In this document: piece after piece, positions 5,960-6,456 of the stretch
How the letters are laid out: each line of letters begins with the position of its first letter
Numbering within the stretch: the first letter of the stretch is position 1
Source of the DNA: Micavibrio sp. UBA5703
GTDB lineage: Bacteria; Pseudomonadota; Alphaproteobacteria; Micavibrionales; Micavibrionaceae
Reading direction: 5' to 3'
NCBI GenBank assembly: GCA_002420015.1
Contig: DIHF01000020.1
Coordinates: 1 to 6,456, forward strand
DNA: 6,456 bases
Notes under the pieces: generated by a model
The model's input: the letters and a program-made list of their open reading frames with translations, nothing else
Told to the model about the DNA's origin: nothing
Databases searched by the model: none
Made by a program: the position numbers and the translations under genes

Positions 5960-6361
5960 ATGTTCAGAAAACTTATCAATCGCCGTATCGTGAAATCGGT
6001 TTTGGCTTTTCAGGCTGCGTTTGTAACGGGCATGCTTTCCAGCGAGGCGCATGCAGGTGCTACGAATTTCAGCACCATCGCCAGAAACATCACCGAATCG
6101 ATCGAGGAACTGCCGGGTATGATTACCGGGATTTCCTATATGCTGGGCCTGATGCTCGGTGTTCTGGGCGTTCTCAAGATCAAGGATCACGTCGAAAATC
6201 CCAGCCAAACGCCGATGAAGGATGGCGCCATTCGTCTGGCCGCCGGCGGTGCGCTGTTTGCGTTGCCCATCGTATACGAATCGATGCTTAACACCATCGG
6301 CACGACGGGTACGCTGATTGCGCCGGCGGAGCTTAACAGGGCTACGTTCAACATCCGCTAA
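5960..6361 (+). CDS. IcmD/DotP-like small membrane protein with signal peptide
   Basis: A 133-aa protein with an N-terminal signal sequence (hydrophobic VKSVLAFQAAFVTGMLS, likely cleavage after AHA at 30-32) and two further hydrophobic helices, about 52-73 (PGMITGISYMLGLMLGVLGVL) and 90-108 (AIRLAAGGALFALPIVYES). Between them is KIKDHVENPSQTPM, and a Gly/Thr-rich tail follows (NTIGTTGTL). Size, topology and the charged-NPxQxP loop resemble IcmD/DotP of the Legionella Dot/Icm type IVB secretion system, an inner-membrane component of unclear function; the same layout is seen in VirB2-like pilins, the main alternative. Recognition is from memory. The start is fixed by AGGAG 9 bases upstream and by the signal peptide. 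It has its own promoter and sits between rdgB and hemW, which are usually adjacent; no other secretion gene is visible here. Confidence 0.6.
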   Translation: MFRKLINRRIVKSVLAFQAAFVTGMLSSEAHAGATNFSTIARNITESIEELPGMITGISYMLGLMLGVLGVLKIKDHVENPSQTPMKDGAIRLAAGGALFALPIVYESMLNTIGTTGTLIAPAELNRATFNIR

Positions 6362-6385
6362 GGCGTTTTCAAGACTGACATACCT

Positions 6386-6456
6386 ATGAAACAACAGGGC
6401 CGGTTTGGAATATATGTCCACTGGCCCTTTTGTTTGGCCAAATGCCCGTATTGCGA
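6386..6456 (+). CDS. hemW: HemW, radical SAM heme chaperone (HemN-like), first 23 codons
   Basis: Only the N-terminus is present, but it is diagnostic: MKQQGRFGIYVHWPFCLAKC followed by PYC, giving the CxxxCxxC cysteines (C16, C20, C23) that hold the radical-SAM 4Fe-4S cluster, in the HemW/oxygen-independent coproporphyrinogen oxidase family setting GIYVHWPFC. HemW is a cytosolic/membrane-associated heme-binding chaperone, often annotated as HemN-like. The position after rdgB is the usual alphaproteobacterial one, here with one gene between. No Shine-Dalgarno is visible in the 24-base gap and no other in-frame start exists after the stop at 6359-6361, so translation may be coupled to the upstream gene. 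Distinguishing HemW from HemN proper needs the rest of the protein. Confidence 0.85.
   Translation, partial: MKQQGRFGIYVHWPFCLAKCPYC
6396..6435 (+). terminator. Terminator-like hairpin inside the hemW start region (tentative)
   Basis: AGGGCC (6396-6401) pairs perfectly with GGCCCT (6423-6428), with an inner TGGA/TCCA stem (6406-6409/6417-6420) and loop ATATATG, followed by TTTTGTTT (from 6428). It has the form of an intrinsic terminator or attenuator limiting read-through from the IcmD-like gene into hemW. It overlaps codons for the highly conserved HWPFCL residues, so the T-rich tail may simply be coding sequence. Confidence 0.25.

Noticed and set aside
5879..6421. Minus-strand open frame of 180 codons opposite the IcmD-like gene
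   Set aside because: The plus-strand reading has a signal peptide, membrane helices, ribosome-binding site and promoter. The minus reading is polar, Arg/His-rich, featureless and runs into hemW.

Overview
The window is most likely a chromosomal segment of an alphaproteobacterium. The DnaK, HrcA, RNase PH and RdgB proteins look alphaproteobacterial, and two gene blocks lie back to back in an order typical of that class. On the minus strand, in transcription order, are hrcA, an unknown secreted-protein gene, grpE and dnaK. On the plus strand are rph, rdgB, a small IcmD/DotP-like membrane-protein gene and the start of hemW. No tRNA, rRNA, CRISPR array, transposase or other clear sign of a mobile island was seen. 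The IcmD-like gene hints at a lineage with Dot/Icm-type secretion relatives, but the genus cannot be fixed from this sequence.

Region by region: 1-1361 (minus) is the first 453 codons of dnaK, cut off by the window edge. 1362-1517 is a regulatory spacer with an RpoH-type heat-shock promoter, a second candidate promoter and a perfect 19-bp palindrome. 1518-2243/2252 (minus) is grpE. 2275-3201 (minus) is an unrecognised secreted protein with its own sigma70-type promoter. 3284-4324 (minus) is hrcA. 4325-4411 is a compact divergent promoter region in which both -35 hexamers occupy almost the same bases. 4412-5131 (plus) is rph. 5132-5232 contains a 60-bp dyad-symmetric palindromic element. 5233-5850 (plus) is rdgB. 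5851-5959 holds a strong promoter. 5960-6361 (plus) is the IcmD-like gene. 6386-6456 (plus) is the first 23 codons of hemW.

How the genes fit together: HrcA, GrpE and DnaK form the heat-shock repressor/Hsp70 module (repressor, nucleotide-exchange factor, chaperone). rph, rdgB and hemW are housekeeping genes for tRNA 3' trimming, nucleotide-pool cleansing and heme handling, and they often follow one another in alphaproteobacteria. Two envelope-protein genes of uncertain role, each with its own promoter, interrupt these conserved blocks: the secreted protein between hrcA and grpE, and the IcmD-like protein between rdgB and hemW. These insertions, the palindromic element before rdgB, and the predicted leaderless hrcA promoter are the least ordinary parts of the window.
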